Below, piece after piece: positions 35,801 through 48,700 of a stretch of DNA of 64,000 nucleotides. This DNA comes from Protopterus annectens (taxonomy: Eukaryota > Chordata > Ceratodontiformes > Protopteridae), in NCBI RefSeq assembly GCF_019279795.1, contig NC_056745.1, positions 505,873,903 to 505,937,902 of the forward strand, read 5' to 3'. How positions within the stretch are numbered: the stretch's first letter is position 1; each line of letters opens with the position of its first letter. The position numbers and the translations under genes were made by a program. The notes under the pieces are model-generated. The model did no database searches. It was not told where the DNA came from and worked only from the letters and a program-made list of their open reading frames with translations.

Positions 35801-36429
35801 TACACCCATTCACTCCACCCAGCTGTAATACACTGCATGAACTCACACATCTAAGTGACAGCCAGTGCAAGAGCCCTTGGACATGAGTGCCCAGCTGCAA
35901 GACCATGGTTAGCAAGCAGCATGGATTTTACCAAGTGAAGGAAATGCATCCACACATTATAATCACTTGATTGACTTAGAAAGTGTTTGTTCCTAAGCAA
36001 CCAAGTGTCCTAAAAGCCTGCTTAATATACAACCTCTATTGTTCCCACTGCAGAGGGTACTTTGACATAGACAGACTCTGATAAGACCCACCTACAAGTT
36101 GAACCACAAGGATTTGTTTGTGTTTGATAAAATTAAAAGAGAAACTTAACTTGTACACCTTTGAGGGGCAGGTGCAGCTTCATTTATTGTAATACGTACA
36201 CTCCACCACTTTAATATTTACCCCATTTAAAGATAAGCTGGCCAAGTTTTATGCAGCCATTAATTTCAGTCCAACCATTCAAGCATGTTGTGAGATGGGG
36301 TAAAGATATCATGCACCATTATCAGAACCACTTCAGCCAAAGAGTAGGCATCTTGTATGTCCTTTGTAAATGTATGTTTGAGTGTGCTTACTTAAAAGTT
36401 GAGAGAATGCTTGCCATTCACTACTGTTG
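35801..36429. other. Unassigned sequence
   Basis: No gene or repeat family is recognised. Confidence 0.4.
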
Positions 36430-36937
36430 GCATCCTTGGAGTTCTGTGGCTGTGTATTATTCCTTCCACTGCCATCCGTGAAGTTCTGTGGCTGTGTATT
36501 ATTCCTTCCACTGACATCTGTGAAGTTCTGTGGCTGTATATTATTCCTTCCACTGCCATCCGTCAAGTTCTGTGGCTGTGTATTATTCTTTCCACTGACA
36601 TCCGTGAAGTTCTGTGGCTGTGTATTATTCCTTCCACTGCCATCCGTGAAGTTCTGTGGCTGTGTATTATTCCTTCCACTGACATCTGTGAAGTTCTGTG
36701 GCTGTATATTATTCCTTCCACTGACATCCTTGGAGTTCTGTGGGTGTGTATTATTCCTTCCACTGCCATCCGTGAAGTTCTGTGGCTGTGTATTATTCCT
36801 TCCACTGCCATCCGTCAAGTTCTGTGGCTGTGTATTATTCTTTCCACTAACATCCGTGAAGTTCTGTGGCTGTGTATTATTCCTTCCACTGCCATCCATG
36901 AAGTTCTGTGGCTGTGTATTATTCTTTCCACTGCCAC
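36430..36937. repeat. 42-bp minisatellite, 12 units
   Basis: The unit is GTGAAGTTCTGTGGCTGTGT, then ATTATTCCTTCCACTGCCATCC. Units differ at a few positions (GTGAAG/GTCAAG/TTGGAG, GTGTATT/GTATATT, TTCC/TTCTT, CTGCCATCC/CTGACATCT). Because 42 is divisible by 3, long open frames run through the array in several frames on both strands. The minus strand reads 14-residue repeats such as DGSGRNNTQPQNFT; the + strand reads VKFCGCVLFLPLPS or REVLWLCIIPSTAI. This is a product of the repeat length. There is no initiation context, domain or signal peptide to support a protein. Confidence 0.97.
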
Positions 36938-38850
36938 AGCATAGGAGTGTTGGAATTTCCTACTTATTTACACCACAAACACCTCTGCATTTTGTTCGTC
37001 ATCCTGCTCGTCCTTATTGCATGGCGGTAGTAAGGTATCCCATTTAGTAATTTAATACATGCAGTTATGGCTATGAGTTCCAGGTGAGTTTCTTCATGTA
37101 GTCCTGGGTTTATTTAAAAAGAGCTACTTGTACTTAGTGTGTTAGCTATCAGATATAATAACTTTAGTCAGCTGTTGTTCTGGACTTGTAGTTTTTGTGT
37201 GATTCCTTATGGGTCTTTTATGATCGGATTCAAATAGGACAGTTGATTAAAACTTAAAATGCAAGTATCTTATAAACAGGACTAAATATGTCTTCAGTAA
37301 TGTTACAGAATAACATTTTACCAGCCTAAGCATTCATTTAACACAGTTTCTGCTGTAATGCACTTTATGTCTGTGAAGCTTTGAATTATCTGACAAAGGT
37401 ATGTCACTCATCAACTCATGCTAACTTCTGTTCTTGTTTAATACTGACCTAACCTGCAGAGCGTGAGTGGAGAGTCACTAAAGTGTACCAGTCCATTTCA
37501 GAAATAGGCGCTTTTCTTCTCTAAATTAGTATATTTATTATGTGAGTTTCAGTAACTGCATAAAAGGAAGAACTGGCAAGGTCAGAACCCTCATGTTTAC
37601 TGTTGGATTTCACTCACTGGACTGCTTGAGGAAAGTCTTCTTTTATGATGCTGTAGGTTTATTGAGTACATGTACCCGAAGAGCAACTTAGAAATGCTTG
37701 TAAAATATGCATTTATGGGTAATGGATGCACAATATACTCATACCCAATTTCATAAACCTTGGGTTGTGATAGTCAGTACACATGACCACTACATCCTAT
37801 GATATGCTAAAGACAAAACATATTTTCAGCACCAGTGACTGCCTCTTCTATAACAGCCCCATGACAGCTATGCTATCTGTGCTGTCCAGGAAGTTAACCA
37901 ATATTATGGCACGCATGCAGAAATATTTCATGATACAGTATATTGTTACAATCCCCAGCTTCTGGCACCTGTTTTGTTTTATTCTCCATACTGCATAATT
38001 AACTGAAAGATCATTACTGGACAATCCTTTAGCAACCATGTGGTTTATGCATTACATTTAGATTCCCTATCTGTAGCGATATGCATTTTAAATACATTAC
38101 AGGAAATACACATATTAAACCAGTTATTCCGGTTAGCAGTAGGAGGTGATACATATAAAGATAAAGAACTGTTGTTTTATGAAACCAATGTGACAGGTAT
38201 TCTTCTTCCTACACTTACTGTGCAACAGTTAGCTAAGCATTATTTTTCAAAATGCACGTGGCTTGCACTGTCTGTGTAGCATATAGGATGAAATAGATGT
38301 TATACAATAACTAAAAATATTGTTAAAATTGTTAGAACAGCAACATTTTGCTCCTAACTTTCCTATCTGCACATAGCATACTTCATGAATACGTATCCTC
38401 TTAAGTCTTAATCTCTGCAGCATCATTTGCTATAAAATATAAATATATAATTCTACAGTAATTAAACATAACCATCTGAAACTCCATAAAAAAAGAGAAA
38501 CTGGTTGCTAAGATCACAATAATTACTCAGTGCCACTCACAGTAGTTCTGAAACTGCTCTATCATATTGTATGTGTATGCACACTATTAACATCATCGTG
38601 CTAACTAAGCCTATGGGCGGTCGGAAGCAGCTCAGAGCACTGTGGTGAGACAGTAATTAATATCTTCAGACATGCATATTATTTGAATGTAATTGTCACA
38701 GTATACTAATACAAAGGAATGCATTCATTCTTAAACTGCAAATTAGACTGCTATCTTACAATCCCAAGAAGGCTTCTATTAACTTCAACTAAAATAATCT
38801 TGCAATTTATATAGGAGGTAGAAAATATCACCACGGAATTATAGCAATTA
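36938..38850. other. Unassigned sequence
   Basis: AT-rich, with only short open frames without domains (for example 37783-37998 and 38040-38279 on +). Presumed BEST3 intron 3. Confidence 0.4.
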
Positions 38851-38854
38851 AACT

Positions 38855-38915
38855 TCTTGAAAGCCAGTAGGACAATAACCCTGGGAGTTGAAACTATAAG
38901 TCTATGAACCTATGC
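38855..38915 (+). mobile_element. CR1-like 3' end fragment
   Basis: GCCAGTAGGACAATAACCCTGGGAG...CTATAAGTCTATGAACCTATG resembles the final part of the CR1 3' ends in this window, including the CTATGAACCTATG octamer-type tail. The copy is very short and old. Confidence 0.45.
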
Positions 38916-40600
38916 TGTTGCAACTTATGGTTGTTGTTGCAACATTGTTCACTGAAAAGTATCATTCTTCTGTCCTAACTAGCCATTTATTTGTACTTCC
39001 TATTGCTAACATACTCTCTGCTGATGGCATGCATACCTAATAGTATTACTACTTAACATACAAATTTTACAAAACAATACATCATTATATACATTTCTGC
39101 AGGTGGGCAAGCTCCACTGTACTTCCCCAATGCGACACTCTACTCACATACCCACCGTTACTGATATAGTCTCACTGTGAGCTCAGGCATTGTGTTTCAA
39201 TGCAAACACAGATGTTTTCCTATTAAACAGAATGCTGTGCAAACTCAGAGTGAGAATATATATGTTGGGGCTGAGGGGGAATACGTCCCACCATATGGTA
39301 CGCAGGGGGCCTGTTTCCTTGAAAATAAAGTTTAAAAAAATGGTTTTCAGTTTTTTTTTTCAGTTAAATGGCATTTCGTCTTTTTGCATTCATTTTAATT
39401 GCGTAGAATCTGTAAAATATACTTATTTCCTAGGATAAGGACAAAATATTAAAGTGGGTGAGAGGAAAAACATTTTGAAATGGCACAGTGTAGCTTAAAC
39501 TGTGTGATGCAAATCCATTGATCCACTGTGCACCTAGTTATATAATGCAAGTAGCAGACACCATGAATAATGTAGCAGAAACTCCCTTTATATATTATCT
39601 CTGACTTTGACCCCACTGTTTAGAACACATAATAAAGCATCTTCTATGTAATCTCACACACACATTACATGCCTTGCTTCAGCCCTTCATCACTGCCCTC
39701 CTTGCAAAAATTCAGTGCTCATCATTCTTGGCCTTACAGATGGTTGTTTTATCGGTTCTGTTGCAGTCCTTCCCTCCTTTGGTTTTATTTTTGATTATAT
39801 CATATTGATGTATGTGTCTTGATGATTGGCTACCTAACCCCTCTTTTCATTTATTTAATTTCAGCAAGATAAAACTTCCTAAGCTGAAATTTGTCAGTCA
39901 GTCAATTAGTACTCATAAGGAAAGAGTACAACAAAATGAAGGCACTGTCATTCCCAAATGCTGTACAAAGACACCACTGATCTGTGCGTTATTAGAATCT
40001 TTCCTAACACTTTTCCTCATGCTGAGAATCAGAGGACTGTACATTATAGCACTGGAGTAGGGACATTCTGGAATAGTGCTGCCTCTAGGTTTGCTTGTGC
40101 CAGACAATATTTAACTTTACCTGTCCTCCTGTCCATCCCTGCTTCACACTGTCCTTCAGTGCTACACCTACTCAGCAGGCTGCAGACAAAGGGACACTCC
40201 TGCTTCACTACAGAGAAAGGGCAACCTTCATTAGGTAAAAGCTATGGGAAACTTAAACTAAACCATGAATCCAGCACTGCTGCAGAGCAACCTTGTCACT
40301 GCTTGGTTTATAAAGTGTGCTTTTTCAAACCATCAAGTGCCATTTAGACATCCAATATTCCTCTTCACCTTAAGAGAGATCCTGATAATATCTGCACCCT
40401 CTGCCCACCTGTATTTTACCAGAACAATGAATACTATTCTTATTACTGTTACTACACTTTGCACTCGTAGTACTTATTACTTTTCATGTTTGCAGCAGTC
40501 TTTGCCTACCCTTATTTTAGCTCTTTAGCTTCCTCAGGACATCTTGCTTTCATTTCCATAGATTGTTCATTTTGTTGGATAATGTTACATTCATGTTGGG
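38916..40600. other. Unassigned sequence
   Basis: No gene is supported. Several overlapping open frames at 39812-40764 lack domains; those near 40600 run into the L2 leader. Confidence 0.4.
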
Positions 40601-40604
40601 AACC

Positions 40605-42658
40605 TGCTCCATTCGCCCTTGGTACACTTGAACTCATTACTCCCGCAATTCCCATCCACCCAAACTTACGTTTAAGTACCACTTTTCCCTCCCGCACAGT
40701 CTCATTGTCCAGTAGTTTCAACTCACCTCAACCACCCTTCCTCTTAACTCAATCCATTTCATAAATCCCCTACTTAATTACTACAAACAATACTAGTAAC
40801 ATATCCATTATAATTACCTCACATTTAACCACTTTTAGTATCATATTACAACCCAACTACACAAAAACAAAATTCCCACATTGGCCTCAGCAACTTCCAT
40901 TCCTAATCATCTCATATCTAGAAATCATTAAAACAGAGTTACAGTGTCCTACAAACACGTATCTTCATATCCCATGAATAGCAATCCTTCTTGCTCTTAT
41001 CTCCATACTCCTAGCTCAACATTAGCTAACTTCCCTATATTTACACACCTAAACTACAACCAGCTCAAACTGTACCACAATGTATCAACCACTTTCTACA
41101 ATACAATTTATATATACTATTCACAGTCAAGAACCTGCACCATAAACCAAATTCCACAATCTCTTCACAAAGATACAAATGAAGCCACAATCCCATACTC
41201 CCAAAGTACACTAATATATACATTTCTATGGTGATGTCCATGCCAATCCCAAGCTCCCAGAAAAAAAACACTAACCTTACTAGTGCAACCAGCAATAACC
41301 ATCAAAACCTCAAATAAAATGCCACTCCCAATGCGTGACATAAGCTGTACAACATGAATATTAGGAGAATAGAAAATAAGACCACAAAATGTCATACCTG
41401 GGCTGCTCTGAATTCCCTTGACATATTTATAATTACTGAAATATGGCTAAAAACTAACATCAAAGATGGTGAAATCCTCAGAGCACATAGGCCGTTCTGT
41501 ATTTGAACAAGTTCAAGGTTATTACTCACCTAATACAATCACCACACTTCAACAATGAAGAGTTCTTAATTACCCTCATTAACTTAATAAATGAAAGAGT
41601 TATGCTTAGTTGCGCTATACTGCCCCCAGTAATAATACCCCTGTAGCAGAAGACATCTTACCTTGGCTATCCCTACATATTAACTGGACGAGTTTAATCT
41701 TAAGTGACTTAAATATTAACCGATCCCCTACTACAACTAATAACACTTCCCATATTATGAACCTCTTTGGATTCTCAGTACTCATATACTTGCCCACCAT
41801 ATATAACAAAGTCACTCACACCCATTGTAATCTTGACTGGATTCTAATTAACAAGCCTAACACTATTCTCACTGCTGGTACATTGCCAGATATTTTAACT
41901 GGCCACCACACTACTCACACCACTTTTGCTCCAAAATTGACTGATTAACTATGAAAGAAAACCTATTAAAATTCCCCAAAGACAACACGTTTCTAAACAT
42001 AATTAACAATCACCATTAAGGAAGAAAAGGGTCAAAGCCAACCTAGCCCCTGGTTATTTATAGTAACAAAACAAATCATGCATCATAGATAACATTTGGA
42101 AAATATGGCATAGAACTAAATCTCTGCATAACTAGCAACATTACTGGCATGTAGAAAATCAGGCCAAAGCATGTCTGACAGAAAACTACTTGTATAACTG
42201 CCAAGAAAAAGAACATAATAATCAAAAAAAATTCTAGGCCACAATCAATAAACTGTTAAAACCAATTAAGCCATCCCAGGCAACTTCATTATCAGCTGAA
42301 AGTAACACAACAGGTGCCACCAGATTCAACTTGCACTTCATAAATGCAGCCACTTCCCTCATTAAACCAGCTACCTCATCTGCTAATATGATATCACCTA
42401 CCCCTGACAAAGCATATACATCTAAAACCTCCATTTCTAGTAACACACCTACCAGCAGCATCAACTCATTCTCACTTAAAGCAGTATCAATATCTACCAT
42501 TAAAGCTCTCCTTAAAAATAAATACTACAACACTAGCAGTAGACTGACTGAGTACATTAAACTAGCAGTAGATGTTAGTATGTACCCTGCTGCTACACTG
42601 ATAACAGATATGTGATTGAATATTATGTCCCACCTACTTAGATACAAATGTGCATACT
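40605..42658 (+). mobile_element. L2-clade LINE copy 2, segment 1 (leader and endonuclease)
   Basis: The copy starts with a C/T-rich leader like those at 59505 and 17265 (reverse). The endonuclease region at 41410-41950 includes ITEIWLKTN, then LILSDLNINRSPTTTNNTSH, then NLDWILINKPNTILTAGTLP and TGHHTTHTT, matching the other L2 copies (LGDINIDW..., LDWILVSHP..., SNHLPTYS). The linker and reverse transcriptase start at 42030-42600 (VSISTIKALLKN, family DTIKKLLQKL). It is decayed by stops and frame changes. The same L2 sequence resumes at 43321, 45220 and 48745 after three insertions. Confidence 0.8.
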
Positions 42659-43320
42659 AACATTACAAAGGACACACAAGAGATTCTTGAGAATATCACC
42701 AAGTTTTAATAAAAATACAATAAAAGGTATGTAGAAGCATACAAAAAAGCCTTTTCAATATATTTTGATAAGCACTTTCGGCCTTAACCTTCATCAGATC
42801 ATAAAATATTAGGCTTTTGCTTCTCTATTAAAAACGAATTCCACCAATCATTTTCCTTACGCAGGGCCACTGCCTCTTTTCAGACCTATTACTAAATAAG
42901 CCAATGAAAATCAAATACATGGCCTAGCCCACTTTCTTGTCCAATAGGACGGCTTCTTTTTTACAATGGAGAGTTTCACAATATTACCTCTTTCAACCCA
43001 ATCAGCTCTTGGTACATGAGAGGTTCCACCAATACTATTTTCTTTTTTCAAAGCCAGCCAATCAAAATCAACTACCTGGCCAAATTCCCCATTGCCTAAA
43101 GTGCTTATCAAAATATATTGAAAAGGCTTTTTTGTATGCTTCTACATACCTTTTTATTGTATTTTTATTAAAACTTGGCTTTAGAGTTCTTTGGTCTTGA
43201 TTCTTGTAACGTGCGTCTCAGTGGTGGTATACTCAAGAATCTCTTGTGTGTTTTGTAACTTATATTTCTTCAAGTTACCTTCAGCAGCGTTGGTTTGATG
43301 TTTTGTAACATTATAAAGGA
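42659..43320. mobile_element. Inverted-repeat element with a 14-bp target duplication, Penelope-related ends
   Basis: The element at 42673-43306 (634 bp) lies between AACATTACAAAGGA (42659-42672) and AACATTATAAAGGA (43307-43320), a 14-bp target duplication with one mismatch. Left arm 42673-42780 and right arm about 43095-43250 are inverted copies (CACACAAGAGATTCTTGAG, GTTTTAATAAAAATACAATA, GGTATGTAGAAGCATAC, AAAGCCTTTTCAATATATTT). The right arm has about 45 extra bases. On the minus strand the left arm runs CTGATGAAGGTTAAGGCCGA followed by AAGTGCTTATC, a hammerhead-like motif similar to the Penelope-like ends here. The middle has two diverged direct copies of CCACCAAT...TTTTC...AGCCAAT-AAAATCAA...TGGCC. 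No protein is encoded. Confidence 0.8.
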
Positions 43321-43980
43321 GGTAAATTCACAAAAAATTCTAATTATAGACATACTGGTATCCTTCCCCATTCTGGAAAAAAAAATCTAAAAAAATGCAT
43401 CTACTCCCAGATGCTTCATCATCTAATAGACAGGAGTTTACTTACCTCAACATCACAGTACAGGCACAGGCTTGCTTACCTTCCTTAATACAGTGAACCA
43501 TAGTCATCTCAAATATAAATGTATTTCCTGTGTATTTATTTTCTAAAGGCTTTAGATACAGTATCCCATCAATAACGTCTGCATAAATTCCCAAACATTT
43601 CACCTAGCTCAGTTACATGGTTCCAGAGCTATCCTGCAAATAGAACACAATACGTCAATTGGCAAGACTCCCTGTCTCCATTCCTAACCATAACTGTTGG
43701 CGTACCTAATGGATCGATATTAGGACTTTTGCTATTCAATGTGTTTATTAATTACCTAGTAAAAGATGCCAAAAATGCCACATTAATAAAATATGCTGAT
43801 GACTTGACTATCATCAGCAAAGTACCCTCCCTACAAGAATTGCCATCTATAAAATAGGATTGCTTCTCATCCATCAAGGTCTGGCTAAATCAAACTCAGT
43901 TCATACTAAACTCAAAGAAGGTCAGATTGATTCTCTTCATCCTATCCAGTTGTTCAGTTAGAAAACCAAATTAATGATCA
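43321..43980 (+). mobile_element. L2-clade LINE copy 2, segment 2 (reverse transcriptase)
   Basis: This continues the L2 copy after the inverted-repeat element. Frames near 43690-43930 read VGVPNGSILGLLLFNVFINY, then LIKYADDLTIISKVPSLQEL, then VWLNQTQFILNSKKVRLILF. The same blocks in the L2 copy at 62340-62580 read TGVPQGSILGPLLFNIF, IQYADDSTIL and LNPKKTKLVLF. The YADD active site is kept, but other parts are broken. Confidence 0.82.
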
Positions 43981-43982
43981 CA

Positions 43983-45070
43983 GAGACATGGTCAGAAGGA
44001 GTTGCATTGTGTCTTTGTGGACTTGGAGAAAGCATATGATAGGGTGTCTAGAGAGGAGTTGTGGTATTGTATGAGGAAGTCAGGAGTGGCAGAGAAGTAT
44101 GTAAGAGTGGTACATGATATGTACGAGGGTAGTGTGACAGTGGTGAAGTCTGCAGTGGGAGTGACAGATGTATTTAAGGTGGAGGTGGGATTACATCAAG
44201 GATCAGCTCTGAGCCCTTTCTTATTTGCAATGGTGATGGACAGGTTGACAGACGAGATCAGACAGGAGGCTCCATGGACTATGATGTTTGCAGATGACAT
44301 TGTGATCTGTAATGAGAGTAGGGACCAGGCTGAGGAGACCCTGAAGAGGTGGAGATATGCTCTAGAGAGGAGAGGAATGAAGGTCAGCAGGACTAAGACA
44401 GAATATATGTGTGTGAATGAAAGGGAGGATAGAGGAATGGTGAGGATGCAGGGAATAGAGTTGGCGAAGGTGGAAGAGTTTAAGTACTTGGGATCAACAG
44501 TTTAGAGTAATGGGGAGTGTGGAAGAGAGGTGAAGAAGAGAGTACAGGCAGGGTGGAATGGGTGGAGAAGAGTGTCATGAGTGATTTGTGACAGACGGGT
44601 ACCAGTAAGAGTAAAAGGGAAGGTCTACAAGAGGGTAGTGAGACCAGCTATGTTGTATGGGTTGGAGATGTTGGCATTGACAAAAAGGCAGGAGTCAGAG
44701 CTGGAAGTGGCAGAGTTAAAGATGTTAAGATTTGCACTGGGTGTGTCAAGGATGGACGGGATTAGGAATCAGTATATTAGAGGGTCAGCTCAGGTTGAAC
44801 GATTTGGAGACAAAGTCAGAGAGGCAAGATTGGATTGGTTTAGACATGTGCTGAGGAGGGATGCTGTGTATATTGGGAAAAGGATGCCAAGGACAGAGCT
44901 GCCAGGTAAGAGGAAAAGAGGAAGGCCTAAGGTAAGGTTTATGGATGTGGTGAGAGAGGACATGGAGGTGGTTGGTGTAACAGAGCAATATGCAGAGGAC
45001 AGGAAGAAATGGAAACAGATGATCCACTGTGGTGATCCCTAACAGGAACAGCCAAAAGAGAAGAAGAAGA
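43983..45070 (+). mobile_element. RTE-clade LINE, 5'-truncated, little decayed
   Basis: A 5'-truncated copy entering at the reverse transcriptase. HCVFVDLEKAYDRVSREELW (motif A), then VGLHQGSALSPFLFAMVMDR (motif B), MMFADDIVICNESRDQAEET (motif C), EYMCVNERED and KVEEFKYLGSTV. The C-terminal domain from 44581 reads VRPAMLYGLEMLALTKRQES, ELPGKRKRGRPKVRFMDVVR and ends CGDP. Only two in-frame stops separate the blocks: TAG at 44503 after LGSTV (family QSNGE) and TGA at 44578 before VICDRR. Otherwise the frame is continuous for about 1 kb. The 3' end is GGAACAGCCAAAAGAGAAGAAGAAGA-type AAG repeats, as in many RTE LINEs. It sits inside L2 copy 2. It is much better preserved than its surroundings and so is a late insertion. 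Confidence 0.92.
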
Positions 45071-45219
45071 GACATAGCCAAATTATCTTGTGCCCTATGC
45101 AGTTCCCTGATCTGTAACCACCCCCCCCCAAAAAAAAATGACTTCTCAATGTTGTGGACCAAAAACAGCTCTTCTGCTTTAAAACTGTAGGAAACCACTT
45201 ACTACAAATGTAAAAAGTG
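45071..45219. other. Short unassigned stretch between RTE and L2 segments
   Basis: It contains a C9 plus A-rich tract at 45120-45138. The origin is not clear. Confidence 0.4.
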
Positions 45220-45735
45220 GCTTGCCGCAGCTAAAATACCACAGATACAGTACCGGCCTTCATTTCTCAAATGCATTTATGGCACTACGTTACCATCAGC
45301 ATTTGCCGATCATGTCTCCTAGCACTTTACACCTGAGAGAGGAGCCCCCTTCACCTCTCTCTAGTCACACCACTACTCTATTACATCATTCAAAAATACA
45401 ACTACAGAAATAATTCCCTATGCAGAGGTATTAGGTGTACTTATGGATGACAAATTAAAATGTGATCACCACTTCAACATTTTATCAAGGAAGTCCTCCA
45501 AAACGTAGGGGCACTGTATTGTGCCAAACCATATCTCACAGAGAAAGTCAGACTAACCATAAAAAGAACTTTCCTCTACTTAAACTTCTCTATGCCTTCC
45601 CCAGTTTCAGTAACCTGCATGTAATTCAGCAGGCTAGACTTTAACAGTGCTGTAACAAAACAGCAAAATTTGCCTCCAACCTAATAGGACCCTCCATTGT
45701 ATTATCAAAAAACCAGAAGCAAGCCAAACAATACC
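45220..45735 (+). mobile_element. L2-clade LINE copy 2, segment 3
   Basis: The frame at 45380-45480 reads TTEIIPYAEVLGVLMDDKLK, matching TAIKIMHETKLLGVIIDNNI of L2 copy 3. Near 45640-45700, QCCNKTAKFASN matches QCYNKIAKFTTN. The segment is cut at about 45735 by the Penelope-like insertion. Confidence 0.75.
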
Positions 45736-45739
45736 AGGA

Positions 45740-48700
45740 AAAGAAGCTCCAAGACCGTGAAATGAAGACAATAGTTTGTAAAAAAGGCAGATCCTTTATT
45801 CCTTATTGAGTAATAAAAAATCCAAAAGGTCAGCAAATTGAAAACAGCAAAATCAGACAAGCGCTTTTGGGTAATATAAAGCTTTTTTTCAAGTCAGAAA
45901 CAGTTTCCTTCAAAGTGTTTAAATAGAAGGTCTTAATTAGTCACATGTTAGATTACAGCTGAATTTCATTAAAAAACAGTTTAAAACGTCATGAGCAGAT
46001 AAATAAACAGATCAGTTAGGTGTACAGAAAATGTACCTGACATCTGCATTGCTTATACATAATTAGTGGACCATATTGGTATCATTTTAAAATTACATAC
46101 TTGGATTGTCCAACAAAAGGAAGAACCAGTATTAAAAGTGTAAAATGGAAATAGAAATAGGGGTTATATATGAACCAAGTGGATTTGACATCAGCAATTC
46201 TGAATGACATGAGGGTGTGTATAATACAGTTTTGTTGATCATAAAATTAATGTTGTAATACACATAGAAGTCACCCATTTGAGAAGTTGTAGGAAGTGTG
46301 TGGAATGTACATGAGGTAGTATGTAAGGTGGGAATGTAGTGAAACATGCTACAGCCTGGCCCTTCTGAGCTTCAATACTGAGCCTATGCTAAGTGTACCA
46401 TTTAACCCCGGGGGCCTTCCTGCATCTAACCTAAGCTGCCAAATCAGCTCCCTGTATTCCAAGGTTGATTCCCAGTCCCCTCCTCTAGTGTTGGGATTCA
46501 ATTGTTCAAGGATCATGAAGGACAGTTTGTAGTTGGGACATGTAAGTGAGTGTTTGAAAAAGGCATTACTTTCCTTTTTCTTTTCAATGTCATAGATGTG
46601 TTCATACAACCTTTTCCTGAATTCTCTCTCGGTCTTACCTATATAGATGGTGCAGAGCCCAATGTAAACAACTCCTTTTGTTACACAAGAAAAGTGGCCA
46701 GGGGATCTGATGCAAGTGTGTCTAGATTTTAAGTAGATGTAGGATTTGTTTATAATGAAGGGACATTGCTTGCAGGCACCACATTTGAAGGTGCCTTTTT
46801 TCTGTTGTGAGTTGTGATTTGTTGTTGTAAGTTTTTTCTCAAAGATTTCTTTGAGGTTTTGTCCCCTCTTCCTCACAAAATTAGGTTTGTCGGGAATGAT
46901 GGTACAAACCAATATTTGGATACAATGGTTTCAATTTGTTCAGAATTGTCAGAAAAGGTGTAAATAAAGTTCCCATCCTTTTCTTTGTTCTGTTGTTGTG
47001 TGAGGTTTCATCCGTTAGTGAATTTTGAACATACAATGTAGATTCTGAGTCTCTTCTAGAAAGTCGGAAAATCTGCTGCACATTCTTGATGCTCTTATGA
47101 TTTGTCACTTTACTATGCCCTTCTTTTGATAAAGCTGATGCTGACTCTCATAGTGCAGTAAAGAGTTTGCCAGATGGTAACATCAAGGTAATGCAATTCT
47201 TCATGGCTAATGTTGTGTGTGAAGGTCAGAAAATCCGTGGTGTTATTAATATGTTCCAGGAAACTTGACAATTGGTCTTCAGTGCCTTTCCAAATGAGGC
47301 AGATGTCATCAAGGTATCTGCAGTAAATAAAAAATAAAGTTATTATTTAAGACCGTGTTCATCATATCAATGATTAAATTGATGAAATTGTTTCCCAAAT
47401 TGGTTTCTTTGGTAAAAAAATCAGTAAACCAATCTAACCCAATGGAATAAAGGTCTTTGATGTCAATGGTGGGCTGATGCCCTTGTGGGTCTTAAGATGA
47501 CTGGAATGGTTGGTTTATTAACAATCAAGAAGTTGTAGAGTTTTTCATTTATGAATAAGAAGATTTAATTTTTGCAAGTGCAATATTGTATTCATTTAAA
47601 TGAAACAGTATTGGTGTCATCATGCAGAACATGGTGCATTTCATAATTCTAATATGTTCTTCAAACAATTTGTTGATGTATTCAAAATCATCAGTGTTCA
47701 AGTTTGTTAAGTGCGGTCTGGTGGGGTTGTCATCCTGTTCAATTAATTCCTCATACAACCTCAGTCCTGTAGGTTGCCAAATTTGTCCTGTAAAAAAGTG
47801 TTTGAGGTTAAGTCCTCTAATGAATAGCTTGAGGTCAACTAATAACTGGGCCAAGTTTGCTCTGTTAGTGGGGACAAAATGAAAACCTTTTGTAAAAAGG
47901 TTAAAAGCTGTGTCATTGACTACAAGGTCTGTGTAGTTATGAATGATAAAATCATTGTTCCTATAAATAGTGCAGTTGTCATGTTTTGTTACAGTGATTT
48001 TGGTACTGGGCAGGACAGTGTAGTCCATAGGTTCAGTGCAGGGGCAAGTGTCATTGGAGGGATTTGTTAGGTCTTGAATGTAATTTTCTAATATTGTTTG
48101 TTCGTCCACCTCCACCCGGTCCTCTGTGGTTTGGGAGGTGCATGGGAAAATCCTGCTCACATTGTCTCTTATCTTTTTCAATCGTCCCCACCATTACCAG
48201 GGGTACTGGTTGATCTAACAGTTTTGGAAAATTTATTGTGGCATGGGTATGCTAAATCATTCCTATATTCATGTAAATCTCTCTCAAGCTTTCTAATTTT
48301 CCGATTCATGATCTTATTACAGAATGAATCAACATCATCAAACAACTTGTCATATTCATGTTTGACCGTGGAGAAATGGTTGTCAGAAACTACCAGCTGG
48401 TGTAAGGCATTCAACTCAGTGTTTAAAATGTTAGCTTTATTCTCATATTCTGAAATCATTAGCTTCATAATTTCAATCCCTGCCTTGTCAAAAATATCAC
48501 ACATCTGTCTGTATTGTGCAGTGCCATGTTTAACGTGAATATGTTTAACATTGAAACATTCATACAAATAATCTATCTCCATTTGGTTGCTTCTCAACCC
48601 ATACAGTTTATTTTTGAAATCATCAAAATCCGCTTCAATTGAGGTTGAATTAATAGTTTTGAAAACTGAAGATTAGAGGACCTGGTGCTGGAAGCGTTGT

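Noticed and set aside
36333-37047. Long open frames of 181-206 codons with 14-residue repeats
   Set aside because: They arise because the 42-bp repeat unit is divisible by three. Both strands and several frames are open, with no domain or initiation signal.
38570-38700. Possible tRNA or SINE near GGGCGGTCGGAAGCAGCTCAG
   Set aside because: No convincing A and B boxes, no cloverleaf and no second copy in the window.
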